Shown: piece after piece, positions 8,880-17,354 of the stretch
Position numbering within the stretch: position 1 is the stretch's first letter
Layout of the letters: the number at the start of each line of letters is the position of its first letter
Origin: Vibrio rumoiensis 1S-45
GTDB lineage: Bacteria; Pseudomonadota; Gammaproteobacteria; Enterobacterales; Vibrionaceae
Direction of reading: 5' to 3'
DNA length: 64,000 bases
Assembly: GCF_000286955.2 (NCBI RefSeq)
Contig: NZ_AJYK02000095.1
Location: forward strand, 1-64,000
Notes under the pieces: model-generated
What the model saw: only the letters and a program-made list of their open reading frames with translations
Told to the model about the DNA's origin: nothing
The model's database searches: none
Position numbers and translations under genes: made by a program

Positions 8880-9157
8880 AATTAGCCTTTTATTATTTAA
8901 TATGACACCTTACCAGTCGCTACAAACCAACTGGCAGTCCGAGTTTATACACAGTAGCCTTACATTTTGTGACAATTTACTGTTAATATTCAAAAAATCT
9001 TACTCACCTTTTAAATATTCTTTTACTTATCAGCATAGCCAACCATACAAACTTAACGATGATTTTCAAACTATGCTTAAATCAATAATAGAATATTGCT
9101 AGCATAATGAAAGAATTGCACATTCCAGTTTTCAGGAATGTATTCCGAGGAGTCACT

Positions 9158-10837
9158 ATGCAACTTGATCGAGTTGAAATTCTTGGGTTTCGAGGCATTA
9201 AGCGCCTGTCTTTAAGTTTTGATGAAGTCACCACATTATTAGGTGAAAACACTTGGGGTAAGTCTTCTTTACTGGATGCTTTATGCATTGCTTTACCCAT
9301 AAATGGTCAACTACATCAATTTGAAATCGAAGATTTTCACGTTGATTACGTGTTATCTCAACCTCAAACCGAACAAATTCAAATTATCACTCGCTGGAGA
9401 ACCACCACCGACAACGAACACCGCAATCCCAGATACCGTAGGTTGAAACCCATTTGGCTCGATGATAGTGATACCAACACTAGCAACAACAAAGCAAAGA
9501 TGTTCATTTATCAAATCAGTGCGTCTCGGGTAGAACATAAAGTCGAGACCATCTATCAATTTCTAGATGCTCAAGGACAACCAATGCTTATCCACGATTC
9601 TGATAAATTAGTCATAGAATTGTCTCGGATTCACCCAGTGATACGCTTGCGAGATGCACGTCGGTTACATCAATACAATGGGCATACCAATCAACACTAT
9701 TCAAAAACACAGGCTTCTGATAACAAAGCAGAAAAGCGGATTAACAATACCTATCGGCGCTTACTTGCTATGCCCGGTCACGTCAATAAAGCAGAATTAA
9801 AAAGCACACTCAATGCCATGCAACATTTAATTGAGCACTATTTTTCATTCCAAGAACACCCCAATATTCATGCTCGCCAGCAACGAGAACACCTTTTCAG
9901 CGCCGAGCATCATTCGCCGGATGATCAAACCAGCTTGCTCAATTTATTGAAAAAAAATAAGAATCAGCAAAGCAAGTTACTGTTAATGGGGCTATTGAAT
10001 GCTTATTTACAAGCGAAAGGATCCTCACAAATCAGCGCTATGGCACGCCCTATTCTTATTTTGGAAGATCCAGAAGGCCGATTACACCCGACTAACCTTC
10101 TCAAATCTTGGGAATTATTGCAGTTGATCCCAATGCAAAAAATACTCACTACCAACAGTGGCATCTTATTAAGTGCAGTGCCTTTATCTTCTATTCGTCG
10201 GCTAGTGAGGCAATCGGATAAAACCGCCGCATTTGCTATTCATGATCATTTATTAAATAAAGATGATTTACGTCGCATTGGCTTCCACATTCGCTTTCAT
10301 CGACCGAATGCATTATTTGCGCGTTGCTGGTTATTAGTTGAAGGGGAAACCGAAGTGTGGCTGTTCAACGAATTAGCGAAAATCTATGGCTACAACTTAG
10401 CGGCCGAAGGGGTGCAATTGGTCGAATTTGCCCAATCAGGGTTAAAATCGCTCATTAAAGTGGCAAAGGCGTTACATATTGATTGGCATGTGGTTGTAGA
10501 TGGCGATCCAGCAGGGCAAAAATACGCAGCCGCAGTTCGCTCTCAATTAGATCAAGATATTGAAAAACATCGTTTAACAGAACTGCCCGACCGAGATATC
10601 GAACACTTTCTTTATAACAACGGTTTTGAAGAGTTCTTTCGTAGCATGGTTCACATTACCGCGAATCACCCTATTTCCGATAAAAAGATTGTTCAACGCG
10701 CCGTTAAAAAGCATGCCAAACCCGATCTTGCGCTCGGCATTGTGGAGTATTGTGAGGCGCATGGCATTGAAAAAATCCCGCTCCTCTTACGCTGGATCTT
10801 AAAGCGAGTGCTAACCATGGCAAATGGTAATACTTAA
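9158..10837 (+). CDS. ybjD: OLD-family ATPase/nuclease, YbjD-like (DUF2813)
   Basis: 559 residues, matching E. coli YbjD (about 552). The N-terminal ABC-type ATPase has a Walker A of GENTWGKSS near residues 29-37 and a Walker B of ILILEDPEGRLHP. A C-terminal Toprim domain shows LLVEGETEVWL (catalytic Glu) and VVVDGDPAGQ (acidic pair). Members are ATP-dependent nucleases of the overcoming-lysogenisation-defect class. The longest frame begins at 9107, but ATG 9158 has a strong GAGGAG eight bases upstream and matches the family start. No helicase partner is adjacent, so it is not a Gabija-type defence pair. Confidence 0.88.
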   Translation: MQLDRVEILGFRGIKRLSLSFDEVTTLLGENTWGKSSLLDALCIALPINGQLHQFEIEDFHVDYVLSQPQTEQIQIITRWRTTTDNEHRNPRYRRLKPIWLDDSDTNTSNNKAKMFIYQISASRVEHKVETIYQFLDAQGQPMLIHDSDKLVIELSRIHPVIRLRDARRLHQYNGHTNQHYSKTQASDNKAEKRINNTYRRLLAMPGHVNKAELKSTLNAMQHLIEHYFSFQEHPNIHARQQREHLFSAEHHSPDDQTSLLNLLKKNKNQQSKLLLMGLLNAYLQAKGSSQISAMARPILILEDPEGRLHPTNLLKSWELLQLIPMQKILTTNSGILLSAVPLSSIRRLVRQSDKTAAFAIHDHLLNKDDLRRIGFHIRFHRPNALFARCWLLVEGETEVWLFNELAKIYGYNLAAEGVQLVEFAQSGLKSLIKVAKALHIDWHVVVDGDPAGQKYAAAVRSQLDQDIEKHRLTELPDRDIEHFLYNNGFEEFFRSMVHITANHPISDKKIVQRAVKKHAKPDLALGIVEYCEAHGIEKIPLLLRWILKRVLTMANGNT

Positions 10838-10936
10838 AGTGTCATCCATACTTTACATTAATATTCCAGTTTGTCTGATCAATGCCCAACCGTTAAGATG
10901 ATCATCTCTTCATTATTACATTAGGCAGTATTTATT

Positions 10937-11743
10937 ATGTATAAGCTAATCGCACTCGACATGGATGGCACGCTTCTTAACTCTGAACATCGCATTAGCG
11001 ACGAAAACAAACAAGCCATTGCCGCTGCGCGTGCCAAGGGTGTGCATGTTGTTTTAGCCTCAGGTCGTCCTTTAGCTGGGATGTTAACGGCCTTACAAGA
11101 GCTAGACATGGATAGCGATAATGATTTTGTAATTAGCTTTAATGGCTCAATGGTACAAAAAGTCGCAAGTAAAAACGCAATACGCCAAGAGATTTTAACT
11201 GGCGAAGATGCAAAATTAATTGCTGATTGGGCTGAAAAATTAAACGTTAATGTGCATGCTTTCTCAATAAAAGATGGGCTTATTACGCCTAAAAACAGTC
11301 AATACACAGCCCTAGAATCTAGCATTAATGGCATTAATTTAACGGAAATGCCTTTTGTTGACTTAGCGGATGATGAAGCGATTTTAAAAGTCATGATGAT
11401 CGATGACGAAGTCCAACTTTCCCAAGCCATTTCAGATCTGCCTGCCGCGTTATACGAAAAATTTACCATTGTGCGCAGTGCACCATTCTTTTTAGAATTC
11501 ATGAATAAAAACAGTGATAAAGGCGCGGGAGTGCAAGCTTTAGCAGAACATTTAGGGATTCAAGCTTCTGAAGTGATCACTATGGGTGATGCTGGTAACG
11601 ATCATCACATGTTAAAATACGCGGGTTTAGGTATTGCTATGGGTAATGCCACCAAAGAGACAAAAGCCATTGCTGATTATATTACTGACACCAATAATAA
11701 TAGTGGTGTAGCACAAGCAATTGAGAAATTTGTATTGAGCTAG
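10937..11743 (+). CDS. yidA: Cof-type HAD phosphatase, YidA-like
   Basis: 268 residues, the family length. Motif I ALDMDGTLL carries the nucleophile Asp8; the SGRP motif II follows, and GDAGNDHHML is the motif IV metal-binding site. A C2-type cap lies between. E. coli YidA acts on small sugar phosphates. It appears to be monocistronic. A long-range dyad lies 48 bp downstream. Confidence 0.88.
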   Translation: MYKLIALDMDGTLLNSEHRISDENKQAIAAARAKGVHVVLASGRPLAGMLTALQELDMDSDNDFVISFNGSMVQKVASKNAIRQEILTGEDAKLIADWAEKLNVNVHAFSIKDGLITPKNSQYTALESSINGINLTEMPFVDLADDEAILKVMMIDDEVQLSQAISDLPAALYEKFTIVRSAPFFLEFMNKNSDKGAGVQALAEHLGIQASEVITMGDAGNDHHMLKYAGLGIAMGNATKETKAIADYITDTNNNSGVAQAIEKFVLS

Positions 11744-11790
11744 GCTACTGAAATCAACATGAAAGGTTAACGGACTCTTTTCAACACTTT

Positions 11791-11842
11791 TATGTAGCGA
11801 CTACAGGGCGCATTATCCAATGCAAAACTCAGTCGCTACATA
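11791..11842. repeat. 12-bp inverted repeat between yidA and hcp
   Basis: TATGTAGCGACT (11791-11802) and AGTCGCTACATA (11831-11842) are exact inverted copies 28 bp apart, enclosing a smaller GCATT/AATGC hairpin. It lies between convergent genes, but there is no U-tract, so it is not a standard terminator. Confidence 0.55.
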
Positions 11843-11924
11843 ATTTATGCGTCATTAATTTTATTCGTATTTATCTAATGAGTATTAATCTATTTTTACA
11901 CTCGGGTACTAAGAGTTTATAGAC

Positions 11925-12416
11925 TTATAAAACTTGGGTTTCCCACCTATCTCGTCCTAGCGTACCGGCAATAAGATGCTTCCAGTCAATATCTCGATAC
12001 GCTAAAGTGACAACCTCTTGTGGGTCTTCCCCAACTTCATCTTGAACGCTAGGAATATCAAGGCTAATGGAAGCAATTCTTGCCCCTTTTAACTTAATTT
12101 CGTAATAGCCTTCATTTCTCCCTTGGCCACTTGTGCGATATAACGTTAAGACACAATCCAATTGCTCACTATTCGCCCATGCTTGTGCCAGCAAAGGGCT
12201 TGATTTATCAATAAACTTAGTCACGCTGATCGGGCTATGCTCACGCTTAATCGGCGTGCCTTCACCTTGCATCAACGAATGGGAAACAGCACAGATTGAA
12301 ATTTCATCTTTATGATGGCTTTGATATTTTTTACCAATTGAATGTTGAGTATTACATCCTGCCGAGATCAGACCTTGCTTTACTCCTTCAACTCGTAAAA
12401 ATGATAGATTAGCCAT
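11925..12416 (-). CDS. hcp: Hcp-family type VI secretion tube protein (orphan)
   Basis: 163 residues. Hcp forms the hexameric rings of the type VI secretion inner tube. The sequence lines up by eye with V. cholerae Hcp along its length: VEGVKQGLISAG near the start, SIGKKYQSHHKDEI, LTLYRTSGQGRNEGYYEIKL, and YRDIDWKHLIAGTLGRDRWE near the end. ATG 12416 was chosen over the longer frame (12464) because AAGGAG lies seven bases upstream. No other T6SS gene is in the window, so it is an orphan tube or effector-carrier gene. No -24/-12 promoter was seen upstream. Confidence 0.92.
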   Translation of the reverse strand: MANLSFLRVEGVKQGLISAGCNTQHSIGKKYQSHHKDEISICAVSHSLMQGEGTPIKREHSPISVTKFIDKSSPLLAQAWANSEQLDCVLTLYRTSGQGRNEGYYEIKLKGARIASISLDIPSVQDEVGEDPQEVVTLAYRDIDWKHLIAGTLGRDRWETQVL

Positions 12417-12607
12417 TTTCAAGCTCCTTATTATTAAGTGATTGAACTTTAAGCTAAAAAACAACCATAAAACAACTAAAAAACTATTATTAAAAAGCCA
12501 TATTTCATTTATATAAACCTATCAATACACACTTCAGAATGATTACATTATTAAACCCTCAGTAAAACATAACGGTCGCCCTAAATATAAATTCATTGAA
12601 ATACTTC

Positions 12608-12639
12608 TTGACCCTAGAGTGTACTCAAAGGTTTATCCT
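12608..12639 (+). promoter_or_regulatory. MerR-family (ZntR/CueR-like) operator-promoter of the metal ATPase gene
   Basis: A -35 box TTGACC (12608-12613) and a -10 box TATCCT (12634-12639) are separated by 20 bp, the over-long spacing typical of MerR-family promoters. The spacer holds the dyad ACCCTAGAGT-GT-ACTCAAAGGT (8 of 10 pairs). It lies 30 bp before the chosen start of the ATPase gene and rules out the earlier candidate start at 12619. Confidence 0.82.
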
Positions 12640-12669
12640 TACCTTAATCACGAAATAAGGAGTGCTTCA

Positions 12670-14982
12670 ATGCGAATCAATAGCGCTGTTTCCCAAGAAC
12701 AAGAATCAAAAATCGATATTCACTCAGCACAAGCTGAAGACATTGCTCAAAACAAATCATGTTGTAGCCAGTCAACTTGTCATTCAGGTGAGGCAAAAAC
12801 CACAGATAATGAACTGCTTTCTGAATCTCTTTCTATCAACATCATCAGTTGGAAAGTTGCGGGTATGGATTGCCCTGCTTGTGCAAGAAAAATAGAAAAC
12901 ATCGTCAATCAACTCGAAAATGTTGAATCGGGCAAGGTATTATTTGCAACGGAAAAACTTCAGATCACTTTAACTGCGAATGCTAAAGCTGATGAAGTCG
13001 CGTCAAAAATTGAAGCGTCATGCTTACAACAAGGTTTTACTCTTCAAAACCTAAGCCAACCACGCAATAATAATGAAGCTTCTCCTGATGTAAACACCAA
13101 TAAGTGGGCGCAAACCGTCAAAGAAAACGGCCAAATTATTACCATTGCGGTATCCATGTTGATCGCTGCTTTATCACAATATTGGTCACCCGCATTAAGC
13201 CAAAATTTATTTACCATTACCTGTTTGTTAGGTTTATTTCCTATTGTTAAAAAAGCTTATCGACAAACCCAAACAGGCAGCCCATTTGCTATTGAAACTT
13301 TAATGAGTGTCGCGGCATTAGGCGCATTGTATTTAGGCGAAACTGCCGAAGCCGCAATGGTATTATTGTTGTTCTTAATTGGTGAAAGGCTTGAATCATT
13401 TGCAGCGTCAAAGGCACGTAGTGGCGTACAAGCATTAATGGCTCTAGTTCCTGAAACTGCAATCAAAATCATCGACGGACAAAGCGTAGAAGTCTCGGTG
13501 CATGAGTTACAACCGGACGATATCATCGAAGTTGCACCCGGTTCACGCATGCCAGCCGATGGTATTTTATTAGAACAAGCTGCCAGCTTTGATGAAAGTG
13601 CATTAACTGGAGAATCCATCCCGGTCGAGCATCCACAAGGCGCGAGTGTTATGGCTGGCGCTATTGTGGTCGATAAAGTGGTGCGTTTTAAAATCACCTC
13701 TAAACAAGGTGAAAATGCCATTGACCGCATTTTACATTTAATTGAAGAAGCAGAATCACGTAAAGCCCCTATTGAACGTTTCTTGGATCGCTTCAGCCGT
13801 TGGTATACGCCATTAATGATGCTAATCGCAGCTTTAGTTATCGTTATACCGCCATTGTTATTTGGCGCAAGTTGGGATACTTGGATCTATCGCGGCCTTG
13901 CTTTATTACTTATCGCTTGTCCTTGTGCATTGGTTATTTCAACGCCCGCGGCCATTACCTCAGGCCTTTCTGCGGCTGCAAGATATGGCGCACTGATTAA
14001 AGGAGGGGCGACACTCGAGCAATTAGGAAAAATAGAAACCATTGCGTTTGATAAGACAGGCACGCTGACTAAAGGCAAGCCAGAAGTGACCGATGTCATC
14101 GCTTTTGAAGGCTGGACGGAACAAGCGCTATTAGCGTATAGCGGTGCCATCGAACAAGGTTCTACTCACCCATTGGCTAAAGCGATTGTAATGAAATCGC
14201 AGCAATCGACTCAACCACAGCATGATAGCTCAGCGATAAAAGCCACCAACAAGAAAGCATTGGTTGGTGTAGGGGTTTCAGGGTTCATTGAAGACCATAA
14301 CTATCAAATTAGTGCGCCTAATGCAGTCGAGACAGCGCTTTCGGCAGAGCAGTCTCAACAAATCTTCAATTTAGAAGACCAAGGAAAAACCGTGGTGGTG
14401 GTTTCAAAAGAAGACCAACCAATTGGTATTATTGCTCTGCAAGACACATTACGTGAAAGCAGCGCCCAAGCCATTCAAGAGCTAAAAGCAATGGGGGTGC
14501 ATTCTATTATGCTAACCGGCGATAACCCGCGTAGCGCAGCAGCAATAAGTAAAAGTATTGGTATAGACTTTAAAGCCAGCTTACTACCAAAAGACAAAGT
14601 GACTTATATCGAGCAGCTTTCACAGCAATCATTTGTTGCCATGGTGGGTGATGGCATTAACGATGCTCCCGCAATGAAAGCTGCAAACGTAAGTATTGCG
14701 ATGGGTGGCGGTACCGATGTCGCGCTAGAAACTGCTGATTCAGCGTTAACTCATAACCGACTGACTGAATTACCCAACATGATTCAATTGTCTCGTGCGA
14801 CGATGGCCAACATTCGACAAAACGTCACATTGGCACTTGGCCTAAAAGGCATTTTCCTTGTCACCAGTTTGTTTGGCATTACTGGGTTGTGGGTAGCGGT
14901 GTTAGCCGACAGTGGCGCAACAGCGTTAGTCACTCTCAACGCCTTACGCTTATTAAAGTTCAAACCAAAATCAGAAAAATAA
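12670..14982 (+). CDS. zntA: Heavy-metal P1B-type ATPase, ZntA-like (Zn2+/Cd2+/Pb2+ export)
   Basis: 770 residues. A Cys/His-rich N-terminal tail (KSCCSQSTCHS) precedes a heavy-metal-associated domain with GMDCPACARKIE. About eight membrane segments follow, with the transport motif CPC in ACPCALVIS, the phosphorylation motif DKTGTLTKG, the actuator TGES, and GDGINDAPAM. The ion is inferred to be divalent Zn/Cd/Pb from the ZntA-type N-terminus and the MerR-family promoter. ATG 12670 has AAGGAG seven bases upstream. It is divergent from hcp. Confidence 0.92.
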   Translation: MRINSAVSQEQESKIDIHSAQAEDIAQNKSCCSQSTCHSGEAKTTDNELLSESLSINIISWKVAGMDCPACARKIENIVNQLENVESGKVLFATEKLQITLTANAKADEVASKIEASCLQQGFTLQNLSQPRNNNEASPDVNTNKWAQTVKENGQIITIAVSMLIAALSQYWSPALSQNLFTITCLLGLFPIVKKAYRQTQTGSPFAIETLMSVAALGALYLGETAEAAMVLLLFLIGERLESFAASKARSGVQALMALVPETAIKIIDGQSVEVSVHELQPDDIIEVAPGSRMPADGILLEQAASFDESALTGESIPVEHPQGASVMAGAIVVDKVVRFKITSKQGENAIDRILHLIEEAESRKAPIERFLDRFSRWYTPLMMLIAALVIVIPPLLFGASWDTWIYRGLALLLIACPCALVISTPAAITSGLSAAARYGALIKGGATLEQLGKIETIAFDKTGTLTKGKPEVTDVIAFEGWTEQALLAYSGAIEQGSTHPLAKAIVMKSQQSTQPQHDSSAIKATNKKALVGVGVSGFIEDHNYQISAPNAVETALSAEQSQQIFNLEDQGKTVVVVSKEDQPIGIIALQDTLRESSAQAIQELKAMGVHSIMLTGDNPRSAAAISKSIGIDFKASLLPKDKVTYIEQLSQQSFVAMVGDGINDAPAMKAANVSIAMGGGTDVALETADSALTHNRLTELPNMIQLSRATMANIRQNVTLALGLKGIFLVTSLFGITGLWVAVLADSGATALVTLNALRLLKFKPKSEK

Positions 14983-15062
14983 GCATCTAAATCAATAAAC
15001 TAAACCGTTGTTCACAATTCCAGTTGAAAGTTGCCTCATCGGCAGTATGATGAGCAAACCAA

Positions 15063-15096
15063 TATACCTAGCCACGTTATTGAGTGGCTGGGTATA
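15063..15096. repeat. 13-bp inverted repeat upstream of the PTS IIB gene
   Basis: TATACCTAGCCAC (15063-15075) and GTGGCTGGGTATA (15084-15096) pair throughout with one G-U and an 8-nt loop. No U-tract follows. It may end the ATPase transcript or be an operator or leader structure of the PTS genes that start 28 bp downstream. Confidence 0.6.
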
Positions 15097-15124
15097 ACAT
15101 AATAAAAACAAATGGAATAGACGG

Positions 15125-15433
15125 ATGAAAATCATTGCAGTGACCGCTTGCCCAACAGGAATTGCTCACACCTACATGGCGGCAGAAGCCTTAATCAAAA
15201 GCGCAGCAAAACTAGAGCTCAATATTCAAGTAGAAACTCAAGGTGCGATGGGCATTGAGAATAAACTCAGTTACAAAGACATTAACCACGCGAATATTGC
15301 ACTGATTGCCTCTGACATTGATATCGAACAAATTGAACGTTTTGAGCAAATTAAAACGCTTAAAGTCACGATTGAAGAAGTATTAACTAATCCTGAAACG
15401 GTTTTAAAGAACTGCCTCAAACATGCACAGTAA
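15125..15433 (+). CDS. PTS fructose-family EIIB component
   Basis: 102 residues, one free-standing IIB domain of the fructose class. The phosphocysteine is Cys9 in VTACPTGIAHTYMAAE. It passes phosphate from an EIIA to the incoming sugar. It overlaps the next gene by 11 bp, implying coupled translation. No IIC membrane component is next to it, so it must work with another permease, possibly the EIIABC protein encoded at 17355. The second half (residues 60-102) is less conserved. Confidence 0.85.
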   Translation: MKIIAVTACPTGIAHTYMAAEALIKSAAKLELNIQVETQGAMGIENKLSYKDINHANIALIASDIDIEQIERFEQIKTLKVTIEEVLTNPETVLKNCLKHAQ

Positions 15434-16229
15434 ACGTCTGACTTTTTTCCTTGGTGCTGATGGTTTACCAAGTTGGTTGATTAAGTCTATCCATAATCAA
15501 CTGATAGATTTTGATGGTTCTGTCACCTTGCTTAAAATTCAAACCCTGCAAGAAGTGAACGTCAAAGATTATCTCGATGCGATGACATTGGCCTTTCAGC
15601 CTTTTGATTTGTGTCAGCTAATTTTATGTGGTCCTAAAATGGATGACTTTGAAAGACGCTTAAATCAATGCCTTCCAGATAACTGTTTTATTGTCGATAA
15701 AAATACAAGCACAGCTCCTACTCATCTAAATTTTGATACTTTCCATTTTCAATTCTGTCATATTGAAAAACAACTGAACGCTTTTAATCGATTCGTTCAA
15801 AGCGTAAGCCAACCGACCGAATCAAGCGTGAACGAAAAAGAGAAAACCTATGTTTTAAAATGGCTCGCAAAGCAGGCGAATTATGCTAACAGAGAAATTA
15901 TTGAAACTCAGCTCAAACAACGAGAATCAATGTCTTCGACCGGTATGAAAAATGGCATCGCTTTTCCCCACATAGTCAGTGAAGGTGTAACCGACCCTCA
16001 ACTTTTTTGTGTCACAACCACTACCCCCATTCAATGGGGTTCAAACTTTGGTCCTGTTACCCATATCATGTGTTTGATCTTACCTAAACCCTTTCAAAAA
16101 GAAGCATTTTTAGGCGTGAAAAACCTTGCGAGCAAACTTGTAAATGAAGACTTTCAACAGTTTATCACTCAGCAAAATACAGGTGCTGAGTTGCAAGTTA
16201 TTTTAAGCTGTTTAATGGAGCAACGTTAA
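15423..16229 (+). CDS. PTS EIIA (fructose class) with N-terminal HPr-like domain lacking the catalytic His
   Basis: 268 residues. The C-terminal part (about 135-268) is a fructose/mannitol-class EIIA with active His183 in NGIAFPH. The first 90 residues resemble HPr by eye: a GL-x turn at residues 14-16, VNVKDYLDAM where HPr has the NAKSLL-type segment, and an amphipathic final helix. The HPr active-site His is replaced by Pro16 (GLPSW instead of GLHTRP), so this part should not be phosphorylated there. It overlaps the IIB gene and converges on the AraC gene 11 bp away. Confidence 0.78.
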   Translation: MHSKRLTFFLGADGLPSWLIKSIHNQLIDFDGSVTLLKIQTLQEVNVKDYLDAMTLAFQPFDLCQLILCGPKMDDFERRLNQCLPDNCFIVDKNTSTAPTHLNFDTFHFQFCHIEKQLNAFNRFVQSVSQPTESSVNEKEKTYVLKWLAKQANYANREIIETQLKQRESMSSTGMKNGIAFPHIVSEGVTDPQLFCVTTTTPIQWGSNFGPVTHIMCLILPKPFQKEAFLGVKNLASKLVNEDFQQFITQQNTGAELQVILSCLMEQR

Positions 16230-16240
16230 GCTGCCTTGCT

Positions 16241-17098
16241 TTATTTTTCGTTCACCTTTAATGCTCTAAATTCACTCGGTGTGCGCCCTACTTTGCTTTT
16301 AAATACTCGAAAGAAGTAATTCACATCGTTATAACCACAACGCATCGCCACTTCACTTAAGCGAAACGTATAGCGCGTCAGCATAAACTTGGCACGCTCC
16401 AACCTCACCCAAGTAATGTAATCGGCTAAACGCATGTGACCTTGCTGCCGAAACAAACGAGATAGGTGATTAGGGCTGATATTAAACCGGCGTGCAATGC
16501 TGTCTCGGGTAATATTACGGTGGAAATTTTCTTGGATATAAATACAAATTCCTTGATACAAATCTTCACTACGGCTTTGTGACGATGCATCAGGGGAAAG
16601 TAACATGCCATGACAGTAAGTCATTAATGCCATTAATAAATGACCACCCGTTGGGTGTAAGTTTTTTTCTTTAGATAATGTATTTAAAGCATTCAAAATA
16701 TGATCAATGGCATGACCAGTACGCGTTTGAATACTGTGCTTTTGAACATCAAAAAAAGTCGCTTCACCTTTTCTTTTTTCAACTAGGCTTAACCCTAACT
16801 GACGTTTACCAAACAATAAACTCAGCACACAACAATCACTATCCCAATCGGGTTTATTCCAACTATTCGGTGGAATATACAATATATCTCCAGGAAGAAC
16901 TTTAACCTCAGTAGTGCCAAACTCTGGATCTTCTATTTGGTTTATATATTCTCCAGTGATAACAAATTCCATGCGAGAAAAGTTCACTTGATAGCTAAAA
17001 GGTGGCGGCGTGGATTGGTCACTTGCAAACCAAACACGTTTAAAGTGCTCTCTATCCGAAAGCACCCCTTCTAGAACATTAATAAAAACTTGGTTCAT
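16241..17098 (-). CDS. AraC-family transcriptional regulator of the PTS region
   Basis: 285 residues. The N-terminal cupin-like sensor part includes VLPGDILYIPPNSWNKP. The C-terminal pair of helix-turn-helix motifs is of the AraC/XylS type: ITRDSIARRFNISPNHLSRLFRQ and LSEVAMRCGYNDVNYFFRVFK followed by GRTPSEFR. It is divergent from the EIIABC-manA unit, and V. cholerae has an AraC gene beside its mannose PTS and manA, so control of sugar uptake is likely. The inducer is unknown. Confidence 0.88.
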   Translation of the reverse strand: MNQVFINVLEGVLSDREHFKRVWFASDQSTPPPFSYQVNFSRMEFVITGEYINQIEDPEFGTTEVKVLPGDILYIPPNSWNKPDWDSDCCVLSLLFGKRQLGLSLVEKRKGEATFFDVQKHSIQTRTGHAIDHILNALNTLSKEKNLHPTGGHLLMALMTYCHGMLLSPDASSQSRSEDLYQGICIYIQENFHRNITRDSIARRFNISPNHLSRLFRQQGHMRLADYITWVRLERAKFMLTRYTFRLSEVAMRCGYNDVNYFFRVFKSKVGRTPSEFRALKVNEK

Positions 17099-17142
17099 AG
17101 CAGTGTTTTACGCCTATTCTTATTAGGTTTAATACCATATTT

Positions 17143-17207
17143 AATTGTCAATCGAAGGTGGTTTCTATTTTAATCTTAATTCGATTGATAGTTATATCGA
17201 TACTATC
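17143..17207. promoter_or_regulatory. Candidate operator dyads between araC-type gene and EIIABC
   Basis: AATTGTCAATCGAA (17143-17156) is an inverted near-copy of TTCGATTGATAGTT (17180-17193), 12 of 14. A second dyad GATAGT / ACTATC lies at 17187-17192 and 17202-17207. Their place between divergent regulator and target genes suggests regulator binding. Confidence 0.45.
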
Positions 17208-17215
17208 ATCCTCTA

Positions 17216-17231
17216 GGTGATCGTGATCACA
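17216..17231. promoter_or_regulatory. CRP (cAMP receptor protein) site
   Basis: GGTGA-TCGTGA-TCACA fits TGTGA-N6-TCACA with one mismatch in the left arm. It lies 124 bp before the EIIABC start, as expected for a catabolite-controlled sugar transporter. Confidence 0.65.
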
Positions 17232-17354
17232 AAGCAATTACTAGGTTACAATAATCCAGTAAATGCATTTTATGTACACTATTTTTTACTGTTCAAATCG
17301 CCAACAATTCATGGTGTCAATATAAACAATAACATCCAATAAATAGGTACGATT

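Noticed and set aside
9158..10837. Possible Gabija-like defence system from the OLD nuclease
   Set aside because: No UvrD-type helicase partner is adjacent; length and sequence fit the conserved YbjD, and neighbours are housekeeping genes.
12619..12669. Earlier start for zntA
   Set aside because: It lies inside the MerR-type operator and upstream of the predicted transcription start; ATG 12670 has a strong ribosome-binding site.
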